Shown here: positions 26,119-35,053 of the stretch, in pieces
How the letters are laid out: every line of letters begins with the position of its first letter
How positions within the stretch are numbered: position 1 is the stretch's first letter
Assembly: GCA_964480455.1 (NCBI GenBank)
Contig: CAYZQI010000006.1
Coordinates: forward strand, 4,990 to 68,989
Length of the DNA stretch: 64,000 nt
Source of the DNA: JAABSX01 sp964480455
Lineage (GTDB): Bacteria > Bacteroidota > Bacteroidia > Cytophagales > Microscillaceae
Direction of reading: 5' to 3'
Translations under genes and position numbers: made by a program
Notes under the pieces: model-generated
Database searches by the model: none
What the model saw: only the letters and a program-made list of their open reading frames with translations
What the model was told of the DNA's origin: nothing

Positions 26119-27051
26119 ATGGCAAACTTTGAGACCGAAACAACCCCTGGCATTAGCTCACGTAATTTTATCATCTTAGCAGTAATTTTTGCAGTAATTC
26201 TTATTGTTGCAGCAATTTTTATAGCACGCCTTAACCAAGAAAAAAAAGAAATAGAGCAACAACTTAACTCGCGTGTTAATAGTCTAGTAGATGATTCTGT
26301 ACGGTTTGAGAAAAAATTTAGAGAGCTTAATGACAAAGCCATCGCCCTTGACAAAGAGGTGGAAGACTTAATGCTGGAGCGCGACCGGCTAACTACACAA
26401 CGCGACTCCGTAGCTAGGTTGTTGGCTTACTCTCGCACCAATGAGCGCAATTCGCAAGCCAAAGTAGCACAACTTCAAAAACAACTCAAAGAACTTCAAA
26501 CTAAACTAGACAGCGTACAAAAACAATATGATGACCTACTGGCAAGCACAGGTATTTCAAATCTTGAATACGAGCAAAGATTAAGAAACATTACCGAAGA
26601 ACGAAACAATTTGGCAGCCGAAAATCAAAAGTTACAGCAAGAATTAATCGCTGCCACAGGCAATGCCGACAATAGAACTGCTATCTTTGCAACCAACATG
26701 AAAGCCATACCTGGTGAACTTAGAAGGGATAAATTTTCCGCTTCTACTCGCTCACAAAATACCGATAGAGTGGAGGTGAATTTTAGACTGAGTAGGGCAC
26801 CCAAACCCACAGAAAGCCTTATTTTTAAAGTCTTTGACCCACTTAGTGGAGAAATATCACTCAAACCACAATACCGCAATGAACTTAGCGCACCAGCAGA
26901 CCCTGTAAATCAAAAAGTAATGCTCGAGTTTGAGCAAGGCTTTCTTAGCAGACCTGCCTCAGGTGATTATGTGGTGCATTTATACCTTACAGACATCAAC
27001 AAAGGGCTTGAGAACCAAGAAATTGGCTTAGTGAAGTTTAATCTCAAATAA
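26119..27051 (+). CDS. membrane-anchored coiled-coil protein
   Basis: I do not recognise a named family. The 310-residue protein has one membrane helix (about 16-36, IILAVIFAVILIVAAIFIA). A long coiled coil follows (about 38-190, rich in E, Q, K, L with heptads such as QKQLKELQTKLDSVQKQYDD). The C-terminal 120 residues are a beta-rich domain (VEVNFRLSRAPKPTESLIFK to the HLYLTDINKGLENQEIG segment). It resembles periplasmic adaptor-like scaffolds in outline only. It follows the permease by about 70 bases in the same direction, so the two could act together. Confidence 0.6.
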   Translation: MANFETETTPGISSRNFIILAVIFAVILIVAAIFIARLNQEKKEIEQQLNSRVNSLVDDSVRFEKKFRELNDKAIALDKEVEDLMLERDRLTTQRDSVARLLAYSRTNERNSQAKVAQLQKQLKELQTKLDSVQKQYDDLLASTGISNLEYEQRLRNITEERNNLAAENQKLQQELIAATGNADNRTAIFATNMKAIPGELRRDKFSASTRSQNTDRVEVNFRLSRAPKPTESLIFKVFDPLSGEISLKPQYRNELSAPADPVNQKVMLEFEQGFLSRPASGDYVVHLYLTDINKGLENQEIGLVKFNLK

Positions 27052-27114
27052 TTCAATAGGAACTTTTTACGTTTTGTACATAGTTATTATTTTTTAATAT
27101 TTATTCATTAAAAT

Positions 27115-27128
27115 AGGAGGTATTTATT
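27115..27128 (+). promoter_or_regulatory. Shine-Dalgarno and AUU start of infC
   Basis: A perfect AGGAGG (27115-27120) is separated by five bases from an in-frame ATT at 27126. Most genes in this window have no Shine-Dalgarno at all. Strong pairing plus a non-standard start is the classic arrangement for IF3 self-regulation, where IF3 itself rejects AUU. Confidence 0.8.
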
Positions 27129-27743
27129 AGCAGAGAACAACAAAGAAGAGGTTTTAGGGGACGTGCGCCAGAACCCTACCGTGTCAATGAACGCATCAAC
27201 GCGCGCGAAGTGCGTGTAGTAGGCGAAAACGTAGAACAAGGCGTGTACAGCATCGAGGAAGCCCGTAAGCTTGCTGAAAAAGCAGGGCTTGACTTAGTAG
27301 AAATTTCTCCCAATGCGAAGCCACCCGTCTGCAAAGTAATAGACTACTCGAAGTTTAAATATGAGCAGAAAAAAAAGCAAAAAGAACTAAAAGCCAAAGC
27401 ACAAAAAGTCATCGTAAAAGAAATCCGCTTCGGACCTAATACTGACGACCACGACTTCAACTTTAAGCTCAATCATGCCAAAAACTTTTTGAGTGAAGGA
27501 GCAAAACTTAAAGCCTACGTTCACTTTGTAGGGCGCACCATTGTCTTCAAAGAAAGAGGTGAACTATTGTTGCTACGTTTTGCCAAAGAACTTGAAGACC
27601 ACGGAAAAGTAGAGCAGATGCCCAAATTAGAGGGAAAACGTATGATTTTGATGATGGGACCTAAACCCACCACCAAAAAAGCCAAACCCAAAAAAGAAAC
27701 AAGCAGTAGCGAAAGTGAAGGCGACTCCAAAAAAGAAGAGTAG
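27126..27743 (+). CDS. infC: translation initiation factor IF-3
   Basis: IF-3 binds the 30S subunit, prevents early 50S joining and checks the start codon. Reading from the ATT at 27126 gives about 205 residues beginning SREQQRRGFRGRAPEPYRVN then ERINAREVRVVG. The family N-domain block YRVNERINAREVR would be lost if a later GTG (27210) were used, so ATT is the true start. The C-domain contains VKEIRFGPNTDDHDFNFKL and GRTIVFKERG. The tail is lysine-rich (TKKAKPKKE). An AUU start and a perfect AGGAGG match the feedback control known from other bacteria. It is the first gene of the infC-rpmI-rplT operon. Confidence 0.93.
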   Translation: MSREQQRRGFRGRAPEPYRVNERINAREVRVVGENVEQGVYSIEEARKLAEKAGLDLVEISPNAKPPVCKVIDYSKFKYEQKKKQKELKAKAQKVIVKEIRFGPNTDDHDFNFKLNHAKNFLSEGAKLKAYVHFVGRTIVFKERGELLLLRFAKELEDHGKVEQMPKLEGKRMILMMGPKPTTKKAKPKKETSSSESEGDSKKEE

Positions 27744-27805
27744 AACTTTTTTCAAAATATTTGAGGTCTTTACAAGGTCAGTGCATAAAAGTTTGAAAAT
27801 TTAAC

Positions 27806-27813
27806 TATATTTG
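27806..27813 (+). promoter_or_regulatory. possible internal -7 box before rpmI
   Basis: TATATTTG fits TAnnTTTG and lies 36 bases before rpmI. The nearest upstream TTTG (27792) is too close for a normal -33 element, so the evidence is weak. Confidence 0.25.
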
Positions 27814-27849
27814 CAATCTTATTTTCAAAACAAGAAAAATTTTGCTCTT

Positions 27850-28047
27850 ATGCCAAAAGTAAAACCAAAATCTGGAGCGCAAAAAAGATTTAAAATAACA
27901 GGGTCAGGAAAAATAAAACGTAAACACGCTTTTAAAAGCCATATCCTTACCAAAAAATCTACCAAGCGCAAGCGTAATCTTACGCATTCTACCTTAGTAC
28001 ATGATGCCGACATGAACAACGTCAAAGCATTGCTAAGATTAAAATAA
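27850..28047 (+). CDS. rpmI: 50S ribosomal protein L35
   Basis: L35 is a small basic protein of the large ribosomal subunit. From the ATG at 27850 it has 65 residues, the usual length, starting MPKVKPKSGAQKRFKITGSG and containing the conserved KRKHAFKSHILTKKSTKRKR block. An upstream in-frame codon would add a non-conserved leader. It lies between infC and rplT, the standard operon order. Confidence 0.97.
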   Translation: MPKVKPKSGAQKRFKITGSGKIKRKHAFKSHILTKKSTKRKRNLTHSTLVHDADMNNVKALLRLK

Positions 28048-28133
28048 TTGCCTAATTGTTCTATATTTTCACTGATTGAGGCATACAAGAGGTTTGTTAG
28101 AAACCCGCCGAAAATCCTAATCTTTAAAATACT

Positions 28134-28478
28134 ATGCCACGTTCTGTAAATGTAGTAGCTGCGCGAGCACGCCGCAAAAAAATGATGAAATTAGCCAAAG
28201 GCTATTTCGGTAGAAGAAAAAACGTTTGGACGGTTGCCAAAAATGCCATAGAGAAAGGTCTGCAGTATGCCTACCGCGACCGTAAGCAGAAAAAACGCAA
28301 CTTCCGCAGCTTATGGATTCAGAGAATTAATGCAGGTGTGCGTATGCACGGTCTAAGCTACTCTCAGTTTATTAATTTACTCAACAAAGCAGGAGTTGAA
28401 TTAAACCGCAAAGTACTTGCTGACTTGGCGGCAAATCACCCCGAAGCCTTTAAGGCAGTTGTTGAAAAAGTAAAATAA
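28134..28478 (+). CDS. rplT: 50S ribosomal protein L20
   Basis: L20 binds 23S rRNA early in large-subunit assembly. The 114 residues are the standard length. They include RARRKKMMKLAKGYFGRRKN, the central YRDRKQKKRNFRSLWIQRIN helix and the C-terminal LNKAGVELNRKVLADLA. In several bacteria L20 represses its own operon by binding leader RNA; no clear binding site was identified here. It is the last gene of the operon, with a strong terminator 23 bases after its stop. Confidence 0.97.
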   Translation: MPRSVNVVAARARRKKMMKLAKGYFGRRKNVWTVAKNAIEKGLQYAYRDRKQKKRNFRSLWIQRINAGVRMHGLSYSQFINLLNKAGVELNRKVLADLAANHPEAFKAVVEKVK

Positions 28479-28500
28479 ATTCAGAAAAAACATTAATCAC

Positions 28501-28530
28501 AAAAGGCTATTTTTGAAATAGCCTTTTTTT
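28501..28530 (+). terminator. terminator of infC-rpmI-rplT operon
   Basis: AAAAGGCTATTT pairs perfectly with AAATAGCCTTTT around a three-base loop and runs into T7. Confidence 0.9.
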
Positions 28531-28633
28531 ATAGTTTATTGGTTGCTAAGTATCAGATTGATTAGAGTACATTCCAAAAATTTTTTATGATGAATAATGG
28601 GCACTCTTGTAAAAAAAATGAATAGGTGGTTGC

Positions 28634-29035
28634 TTAGGCACTTCCACTTTTTTTTCTGACAAGCATCATTAAATCGCGTTGTACGTGCCAATCTTTTGCT
28701 AATTTGAGCATAGCAGTAGCCTCCATTTCAGTAACATATCCCTTAGCATTGTTTGCTTCCCATACCATACTAAGGTAAGAAAGGCGAGTTTCCTTATCTA
28801 GTTTGCCTACTATTTCGTTAAGATGATTTCGCGCTCTTTCAAATGCCGTGTAGTAATCTACCGCAATGAACTCATTTGCCCATTTTAGCTCTTCCCAGGC
28901 ATCAAACTTTTGAGCTGTTGTATCAAGAATTTCTTTTTCATCATTATCTAATCCATGATAATGGAATATGACTGATTTTAAAAGCAAAATTGCTTTCTTT
29001 TGTTCACTTGTAATTGGAGTATTGTTAGTTGGCAT
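28634..29035 (-). CDS. small all-helical hypothetical protein (TerB-like?)
   Basis: A cytosolic, probably all-helical protein of 133 residues with no signal or membrane segment. The pattern of amphipathic helices with acidic loops (DNDEKEILDTTAQKFDAWEE and SYLSMVWEANNAKGYVTEME) faintly recalls the TerB or DjlA-type helical bundle. No diagnostic motif is complete, so this is a guess. Stand-alone gene, converging on the rplT terminator. Confidence 0.5.
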   Translation of the reverse strand: MPTNNTPITSEQKKAILLLKSVIFHYHGLDNDEKEILDTTAQKFDAWEELKWANEFIAVDYYTAFERARNHLNEIVGKLDKETRLSYLSMVWEANNAKGYVTEMEATAMLKLAKDWHVQRDLMMLVRKKSGSA

Positions 29036-29129
29036 ACTTCAATGGCTTTGTATTGTTTACAAATATATAAAAAAATGAGTAGATATGATGGATTTTTTTA
29101 ATTTTCTTTTAATTAATATATTTTCTCCA

Positions 29130-29897
29130 TCATGTAAGCTCCTGCTTTAAAGCATAGAGTATTGGTTTTGAGGGACTTGCATCTATTGCAAGGCTCGTGA
29201 TTTGTAAGTCTAATAAGAAATAACCATCTTTAATACAATTATCTACAAACACCAATTCAGTAATAGTACAATCTTTTCTTATTTGATGAGGATATTGCCA
29301 AAAGTTTTTGTGCATCAGCAGCAGTCCTTCATCTTGTGCTCTATCTACAGAGGGTAAATCTACTAAAAGATGTTTAATCTCTCTTTTAGCCAAAAAAGTG
29401 CCAATTTCGGGAGAAAAATAAGGCGGATTAGTTCCTGAGTAGTTTTGTGTCTTTTTGTGGGCGGAGTTGGGCAGTGTTCTGATGATGAGTGCCTCGGGCA
29501 TTATGTCGCCAAGTTGTGGCTCTATCATCTCCAAGTATATGATTTGGTCTTGATTAGCAGCAGGCTTGGGGCTCACTGTGATGAGCTGTGCAAAAAATAA
29601 AAATTTTTTCAAACAATTTTGTAGATGAGCTGCTGAGTCTGCCGAAATATGTCCGTAAGACTCAGTATGAGTACCGTTGCCGTGGGGAGTAAGGGTAATT
29701 TTTTGATAGTTGCAGGCACCTCCCTCAGCCACACTTCCTACGAAAGTACCACTTCTGATGGTATCAAAGCGTGGGTGCTGGGCATAATAGCAATTAGGAT
29801 TGGAGCTGCCTTCTACAAGAGGTAGCGAAATATCAAGGGGAGTGTGTGGGTCAAACAAAAATGAAGTGCCTTCATGTTCAAAGGTAAATAAATTCAT
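29130..29897 (-). CDS. cyclase family protein (kynurenine formamidase-like fold)
   Basis: The start at 29897 gives 255 residues (MNLFTFEHEGTSFLFDPH). The segment NYQKITLTPHGNGTHTESYG with following H matches the metal-binding signature HxGTHxDxPxH of the cyclase/KynB family, but with Glu for Asp and Tyr-Gly for the proline region. PYFSPEIGTFLAKREIKHLL and LPSVDRAQDEG match the second conserved half. Members hydrolyse N-formylkynurenine or act on other amides; the changed motif makes the substrate uncertain. It follows hemW by 25 bases on the same strand and may be co-transcribed. Confidence 0.75.
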   Translation of the reverse strand: MNLFTFEHEGTSFLFDPHTPLDISLPLVEGSSNPNCYYAQHPRFDTIRSGTFVGSVAEGGACNYQKITLTPHGNGTHTESYGHISADSAAHLQNCLKKFLFFAQLITVSPKPAANQDQIIYLEMIEPQLGDIMPEALIIRTLPNSAHKKTQNYSGTNPPYFSPEIGTFLAKREIKHLLVDLPSVDRAQDEGLLLMHKNFWQYPHQIRKDCTITELVFVDNCIKDGYFLLDLQITSLAIDASPSKPILYALKQELT

Positions 29898-29922
29898 AAA
29901 TTTGATAGAGTAGAGTAAAAAC

Positions 29923-31047
29923 TTAGAGAAATAGCTGCAGAGAAACCTCATCAGCTAAAAACTTACCCTTGTGAGTGAGTAAAATTTTATTGTTTTTCTG
30001 TTGGATAAACCCTTGTGCCACCAAAGCCTTGATGCGTGTAGGGTATCTTTTGAGTAAATCTTCTTTGAATTGATGCTGAAGTAAGTCTAAATCTATGCCC
30101 CATTGAGTGCGCAGGTGTGTCATGAGGTACTCATTGATTTGGTCAGTATTTGAAAGTAGCTCTTTTTTATAAGGCACTTTGCCTTGTTGGATACTCTTTG
30201 TATATAAGGTATTGTTGGCAATGTTGTATTGCCGGCTACTACCATTGTAAGAGTGTGCACTAGGACCAATGCCCAAGTACGCCCCTTGTGTCCAATAATG
30301 TGAATTATGCTTTGCATAGGCTTGCTCACGGGCAAAATTAGAGATTTCATAATGTTCATAATCATTTTGCTGGAGAACATCTATGAGCAATTCAAATTGC
30401 TGGTTGGCGAAGTCGTCATCAATAGCAGGTATTTTTTTTTGTTTAAGCCATTTGCCAAATACTGTCTTTTCTTCAATGGTGAGGCAATAAGAAGAAATAT
30501 GATTTACCCCTAGCTTGAGTGCCTCTGCAAGGTCGTTTTCCCAGATAGCATGTGAATCTGCTGGGATACCATAAATCAGATCAATACTTAGCCTTTCTAG
30601 CCCTGCATCTTGAGCTTGGTAGATGGCAGTTTTGGCTTGCTGGCTGTTGTGCAGTCTGTTCAGAAATTTTAGGTGTGTATCGTCAAAGGTTTGTATGCCT
30701 ATGCTGAGTCGGTTGATACCGAGTGAGTGGTAAATACCAAGCGAGTGTTGTGAGAAATCGTCTGGGTTAGCCTCCAAAGTGATTTCAGCACCTGAATTTA
30801 CAGAAAAAAAACGATAAATTTGTTCTAAAATCGCTTGAAGCTCACGTTCATCAAGTAAAGAAGGCGTGCCTCCACCAAAATAAATACTATTGAGCGGAGT
30901 ATTATCAAGGTAACTTGCCTGTAGTGCTATTTCTTGGGTGAGGGCTGTTACTACTTCAGCTTTTGCCTTGAGCTGTGTACTAAAATGAAAATCGCAGTAG
31001 TGGCAGGCTTTTCTACAAAAAGGAATATGGATATAAATTGCTGACAA
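29923..31047 (-). CDS. hemW: radical SAM heme chaperone HemW
   Basis: HemW is a radical SAM protein that carries heme to target proteins. It is often misnamed oxygen-independent coproporphyrinogen oxidase. The 374 residues begin IYIHIPFCRKACHYCDFHF, with the 4Fe-4S cysteines 11, 15 and 18 and the Phe/His spacing typical of HemW. The characteristic extra cysteine of true HemN is absent from this motif. Later blocks are SIYFGGGTPSLL, RLSIGIQTFDD and GVNHISSYCLTIEEKT, with C-terminal HemW domain residues (QGFIQQKNNKILLTHKGKFL). Divergent from the outer-membrane barrel gene, 32 bases apart. hemD lies 3 kb away on the other strand. Confidence 0.9.
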   Translation of the reverse strand: MSAIYIHIPFCRKACHYCDFHFSTQLKAKAEVVTALTQEIALQASYLDNTPLNSIYFGGGTPSLLDERELQAILEQIYRFFSVNSGAEITLEANPDDFSQHSLGIYHSLGINRLSIGIQTFDDTHLKFLNRLHNSQQAKTAIYQAQDAGLERLSIDLIYGIPADSHAIWENDLAEALKLGVNHISSYCLTIEEKTVFGKWLKQKKIPAIDDDFANQQFELLIDVLQQNDYEHYEISNFAREQAYAKHNSHYWTQGAYLGIGPSAHSYNGSSRQYNIANNTLYTKSIQQGKVPYKKELLSNTDQINEYLMTHLRTQWGIDLDLLQHQFKEDLLKRYPTRIKALVAQGFIQQKNNKILLTHKGKFLADEVSLQLFL

Positions 31048-31079
31048 ATGATGTATTGCTTTGTTTTAAAATCTACAAT

Positions 31080-32879
31080 GTGAAATTAATTAATCAATCA
31101 ATAAGTTTACAAAACTATGTCATATTATTGTTGCTGCAATATTTCTTGATGTTAACTTGCTGCACTGCACAGCTTTGGGCACAACAAGAAGGTGTAGAAC
31201 TACGGGTGCTGGGTGAGGATAAACTCACTAAGCAGCTCATCAAAAAATACCGCATTCCTCGCCAGTATCCCCACCAAGATACTGCACGCAAGGCAGTCAA
31301 TCAGATGCTCGTAGCTTTTCAAAATCAAGCCTATTGGGAGGCAAGGCTATTGACCTGGCGTATGGGCAAAGATAAAAACATTACAGCAAGGATACAAGCA
31401 GGCATAGCCTACCGTTGGAAGGCATTACAGCAGGGCAACCTTGACCCTCTTGTGGCAGAGAAAGTCAATTTTAAAGAAAAATACTATACCCAACGGCTAG
31501 TACGCCAAGCTGAAATAGAAAAACTCAAGGACAATATTTTAAAATACTCCGAAAACAACGGTTTTCCTTTTGCTACTTTTAGGTTAGACTCATTGGAGGT
31601 AAACCCAGACAAGAAGCTATCGGCAAGCATCAACTACCAACAAGGGCCCAAAATTTTATTTGATACTTTGCAAATCAAGGGAAATGTAGCTATCAAAAGT
31701 AAGTTTTTGGCTAAGTTGCTACATATCAAGAGTGGGAAAGTATTTGAGCAGCACCGAATAGATAAAATGGCAACCTTACTCAAAACACTTCCCTACCTTA
31801 AACTAGTTAAGATTCCCTCAGTAGATTTCAGATTGGATTATGCTTATCCTAGTATTGAACTCAAAAAGCAAAAAGCCAATGAGATAAATGGTATTCTTGG
31901 ATTTCTACCTAATGAAAATCCTCAGCGTACACAATCACTTTTGCTGACAGGAGCTGTTAATTTATCATTACATAATCTATTCAACTCAGGCAAACACCTC
32001 GCTTTTAGCTGGGAACGTTTACAAATCTCTACTCAACGCATTGCTCTACATTATGAACACCCTATTTTGTTTGGGGCTGATATAGATGTAGCACTAGGTT
32101 TTAGGCTTTTGCGGCAAGATAGCAGTTTTGTCAATCGTTTGCTCAATGTTTCAGTATTTTATAGACTGGGCAATGGTGCAAGGCTAAAATTAGGCTTACA
32201 AGACCGTAAATCAACTCTGGGCGAAGCCAACCTTTTTCAAGAATTAGACTTTCTGCCAGAAATCTCTGAGGTAAGTTATCTCTCTTATGGCTTAGGGTAT
32301 GAATGGAACAACCTTGATGATGTAAACTTTCCGCACAGAGGTTTTAAGCTAGATTTCAATTTTAGAGCAGGTACAAAACGGATTCAGCAAAACCCCTTTG
32401 TACCAGACTCTCTCTATGCAGATATTCAGCTCCGAAGCACACAAGTAGTGCTTGAAGCAGAGGGCTACAAATATTTTTCTTTTGGAAAGAAAGGCGTATT
32501 TAAAACAAGATTTCAGGCAGGCTATATTGCTAATGACAATTTATTTTTGAACGAACTCACCCAGCTTGGAGGGTTGGAGAGCCTCAGAGGACATAACGAA
32601 AATTTTTTTTTTACTTCAGCTTATAGCATCACCACCCTAGAGTACCAGTGGTATTTTGAACCTACTTCCTATATTTTTATTTTCTACGACCAAGGCTTTT
32701 TGCAGCGGCGAGTACAACAAACAAGCGAATTTGACTCCCCCTCGGGGCTAGGCGTAGGGCTTAATTTTTCTGTAAGTACAGGTATTTTTCAGCTTGTTTA
32801 TGCTCTAGGGCAGCGTACAGATGAGCCTTTTGCCTTCAACAGAGCAAAAATTCATTTTGGTTTGCTAAGTAGATTTTAA
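31080..32879 (+). CDS. BamA/TamA-like outer membrane protein
   Basis: The GTG at 31080 is chosen. It gives a 600-residue protein with a signal peptide (about 1-35) that ends CCTAQLWAQ; an ATG farther in would leave too short a leader. The N-terminal half contains two POTRA-like domains (about 35-110 and 195-260, the second with ILFDTLQIKGNVAIKSKFL). The C-terminal half (about 275-600) is a 16-stranded-barrel type sequence with the family block GYEWNNLDDVNFPHRGFKLD and ends LLSRF. This is the BamA/TamA surface-antigen family, smaller than true BamA, so a TamA-like role in outer-membrane protein or lipid insertion is likely. Confidence 0.82.
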   Translation: MKLINQSISLQNYVILLLLQYFLMLTCCTAQLWAQQEGVELRVLGEDKLTKQLIKKYRIPRQYPHQDTARKAVNQMLVAFQNQAYWEARLLTWRMGKDKNITARIQAGIAYRWKALQQGNLDPLVAEKVNFKEKYYTQRLVRQAEIEKLKDNILKYSENNGFPFATFRLDSLEVNPDKKLSASINYQQGPKILFDTLQIKGNVAIKSKFLAKLLHIKSGKVFEQHRIDKMATLLKTLPYLKLVKIPSVDFRLDYAYPSIELKKQKANEINGILGFLPNENPQRTQSLLLTGAVNLSLHNLFNSGKHLAFSWERLQISTQRIALHYEHPILFGADIDVALGFRLLRQDSSFVNRLLNVSVFYRLGNGARLKLGLQDRKSTLGEANLFQELDFLPEISEVSYLSYGLGYEWNNLDDVNFPHRGFKLDFNFRAGTKRIQQNPFVPDSLYADIQLRSTQVVLEAEGYKYFSFGKKGVFKTRFQAGYIANDNLFLNELTQLGGLESLRGHNENFFFTSAYSITTLEYQWYFEPTSYIFIFYDQGFLQRRVQQTSEFDSPSGLGVGLNFSVSTGIFQLVYALGQRTDEPFAFNRAKIHFGLLSRF

Positions 32880-32928
32880 AAAACGAAATTTGCGCATAAA
32901 CAATACTTAAGGCTGTAAAAACAAACCC

Positions 32929-34149
32929 TTGAACAATCATACTTTAAAAAAATATCTCTTAAATTTAGCCCTCAAGGCAGGGTTCTTAAGTCTTTTTTGT
33001 GCTTTGAGCTGTGTACTTACAGCCCAAGAAATCACCTTGCCGCCTCAATACCTTATCAATTACGACCTAAGTGATGATTGGCAAGTATATGATAATAAAT
33101 ACAAGAGTTATGTGCCTTACATCGCCAAGCGGCATGGTAACTCTAAGTCTATGGGTTTTTGGCTCATACCTTCTAATTTTGAGCGGCAATACCTTGTGAT
33201 TTTTGTGGCTGCAGACAGCTATTTTTTTATCAATCAAAAACTTACAGCACATTTTAAAGAAAACAAGTGGGTTCAATACTCTTTAGATAGCCTAGCAGCA
33301 GTGCATGGCAAAGCTCCTCTGTTTTGTACCTTTTATGATGACAAACGCCGTCTGCCTTACGAACGGCTTTCCATTGCGTATTTAAAACCTGTAAAGCAAA
33401 CATCAAGCACAAGTTTTTTTGAAGAAAAAACAGAAACATTCAAATTACACCCACGAAGTTCCCAAAGCTATAAATATGTGCTAGTAGTCAGCTTTTGTCT
33501 GGGGCTGATAGGATTGGCTTTTTTACTGAATTATTCGCCGAAGAGTTTTTGGAGCTATTTTAGTTTAAGAAGTAGTCTGTCTTCACTTGCCCAAAAAGAC
33601 AATAATCTCATTCATAAGCCTATTAATACATTCAATGCCATTTTTATACTTGTTATTAGTATTTGGTTGGGAATTTATTTTGAGTTTTTTTTTGGAGTTG
33701 CACAACGAAATGCTACCTACTCAGGCGAAAATAACTGGTTTTCTAATCCTTGGTCATTACAAATCCTGCTTATAGTAGGCATTAATGTACTCTTCTTGCT
33801 CAAATACAGTGGATTGAGTTTTTTTGGGTTGCTGCTAAACATTCCTAAAGAAGTAATGCACATTCATTTTTTTGAATACCTCAGAATCCTCTCTATCTAC
33901 TACCTCACGGCAGGCCTTTGTATTTTGGCACTCATCGGAGGGTTTGAGTATCTCTTTGGTGAATATTTTATAGAAGTAATGCTGTATTTTACCCTTACTT
34001 TTCACATATCTCAGGCTTTTTTGATTGTTTATTTTATAATTAAGCAGCTTACTTTTAGAAGTATGTATTTATTTTACTATCTTTGCATTACCGAATTAGT
34101 ACCCATTTTGATAGGGGCAAAACTATTGGTTTTCAATATTTACGACTAA
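32929..34149 (+). CDS. DUF4271 membrane protein
   Basis: The 406-residue protein starts at TTG 32929. That is the only start codon between the upstream in-frame stop and the signal peptide (about 1-32, ending CVLTAQ). A periplasmic N-terminal part (about 33-170) is followed by about seven membrane helices, the first near residue 180 and the last ones (ILSIYYLTAGLCILALIGGF, LFYYLCITELVPILIGAKLL) close to the end. This matches the DUF4271 family found in Bacteroidota, which has no known activity. It sits directly before hemD and the porP-gld genes in the same direction, so it may belong to that transcript. Confidence 0.75.
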   Translation: MNNHTLKKYLLNLALKAGFLSLFCALSCVLTAQEITLPPQYLINYDLSDDWQVYDNKYKSYVPYIAKRHGNSKSMGFWLIPSNFERQYLVIFVAADSYFFINQKLTAHFKENKWVQYSLDSLAAVHGKAPLFCTFYDDKRRLPYERLSIAYLKPVKQTSSTSFFEEKTETFKLHPRSSQSYKYVLVVSFCLGLIGLAFLLNYSPKSFWSYFSLRSSLSSLAQKDNNLIHKPINTFNAIFILVISIWLGIYFEFFFGVAQRNATYSGENNWFSNPWSLQILLIVGINVLFLLKYSGLSFFGLLLNIPKEVMHIHFFEYLRILSIYYLTAGLCILALIGGFEYLFGEYFIEVMLYFTLTFHISQAFLIVYFIIKQLTFRSMYLFYYLCITELVPILIGAKLLVFNIYD

Positions 34150-34174
34150 GTCAATATTTAATACTTTTGTGCCA

Positions 34175-34963
34175 ATGAGTAAATCACACTTGCAAATTAC
34201 AACAGAGCGACTAAACCCAGTGCAGAGTATCTTAGTTTCGCAACCCGAACCCAACAGCACCAACAGTCCATACCACGAATTATCCCGAAAATACAATATC
34301 AAAATTGATTTTCGACCTTTCATTGAGATTCAACCTGTCAATGCCAAAGACTTTCGCAAACAAAAAATTGATATACTGAGCCACTCGGCAGTCATTTTTA
34401 CGAGCCGCAATGCTGTGATTCATTTTTTTCAAATGTGTAAGGAAGTACGTGTAGAAATCCCCTCAGATATGAAATACTTTTGTGTTTCAGACCAAACAGC
34501 CAATTACTTGCAAAAATTTATTGTGGTGCGCAAAAGAAAAATCTTTACGGGAAAAAGAACAGTGGCTGACCTCTTCCCGCTCATCAAAAAACATAAAAAC
34601 GAGAAATATCTTTTTCCTTGTTCCAACATTAGAAAAGATGATTTGCCTGAGTTTATGAATGAAAACAGCATTGCCCTTACAGAAATGATACTTTATCGCA
34701 CTGTAGCAAGCGATTTATCAGACCTTTCAGACGTAAACTATGATATTTTGGCATTTTATAGCCCCTCAGGAATACAATCTTTGTTAGAAAACTTCCCTGA
34801 TTTTAAACAAAACAATACTCGTATTGCTGCCTTTGGGCCTACTACCTCAAAAGCAGTAAAAGAAGCCAATTTAATCTTAGATATAGAGGCACCCTTGCCT
34901 AATGCACCTTCTATGACAGGTGCCTTAGAGGCATATATTAAATTAGCCAATAATATAAAGTAG
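34175..34963 (+). CDS. hemD: uroporphyrinogen-III synthase
   Basis: HemD closes hydroxymethylbilane into uroporphyrinogen III for heme and related tetrapyrroles in the cytosol. The ATG at 34175 gives 262 residues (MSKSHLQITTERLNPVQSIL). The two-domain HemD fold is seen in the blocks LSHSAVIFTSRNAVIHFFQM and YDILAFYSPSGIQSLLENFP, with RIAAFGPTTSKAVKEAN near the C-terminus. Sequence conservation in HemD is low in general, but SPSGI and FGPTTSKA are good markers. It lies between DUF4271 and porP; the porP gene follows by about 90 bases. Confidence 0.88.
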   Translation: MSKSHLQITTERLNPVQSILVSQPEPNSTNSPYHELSRKYNIKIDFRPFIEIQPVNAKDFRKQKIDILSHSAVIFTSRNAVIHFFQMCKEVRVEIPSDMKYFCVSDQTANYLQKFIVVRKRKIFTGKRTVADLFPLIKKHKNEKYLFPCSNIRKDDLPEFMNENSIALTEMILYRTVASDLSDLSDVNYDILAFYSPSGIQSLLENFPDFKQNNTRIAAFGPTTSKAVKEANLILDIEAPLPNAPSMTGALEAYIKLANNIK

Positions 34964-35053
34964 TTATTTTTAGTGAATGAAGCATACATATTACTTGTTT
35001 TTTTGTTATGTTCATTCACTATTTTATTCACCATTAACTACTACAGCAAAGAC

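Noticed and set aside
27210..27743. infC starting at GTG 27210
   Set aside because: This would remove the conserved IF3 N-terminal block and ignore the AGGAGG at 27115; ATT 27126 explains both.
29923..31047. Oxygen-independent coproporphyrinogen III oxidase HemN
   Set aside because: The CxxxCxxC motif lacks the extra HemN cysteine and the length and C-terminus fit HemW.
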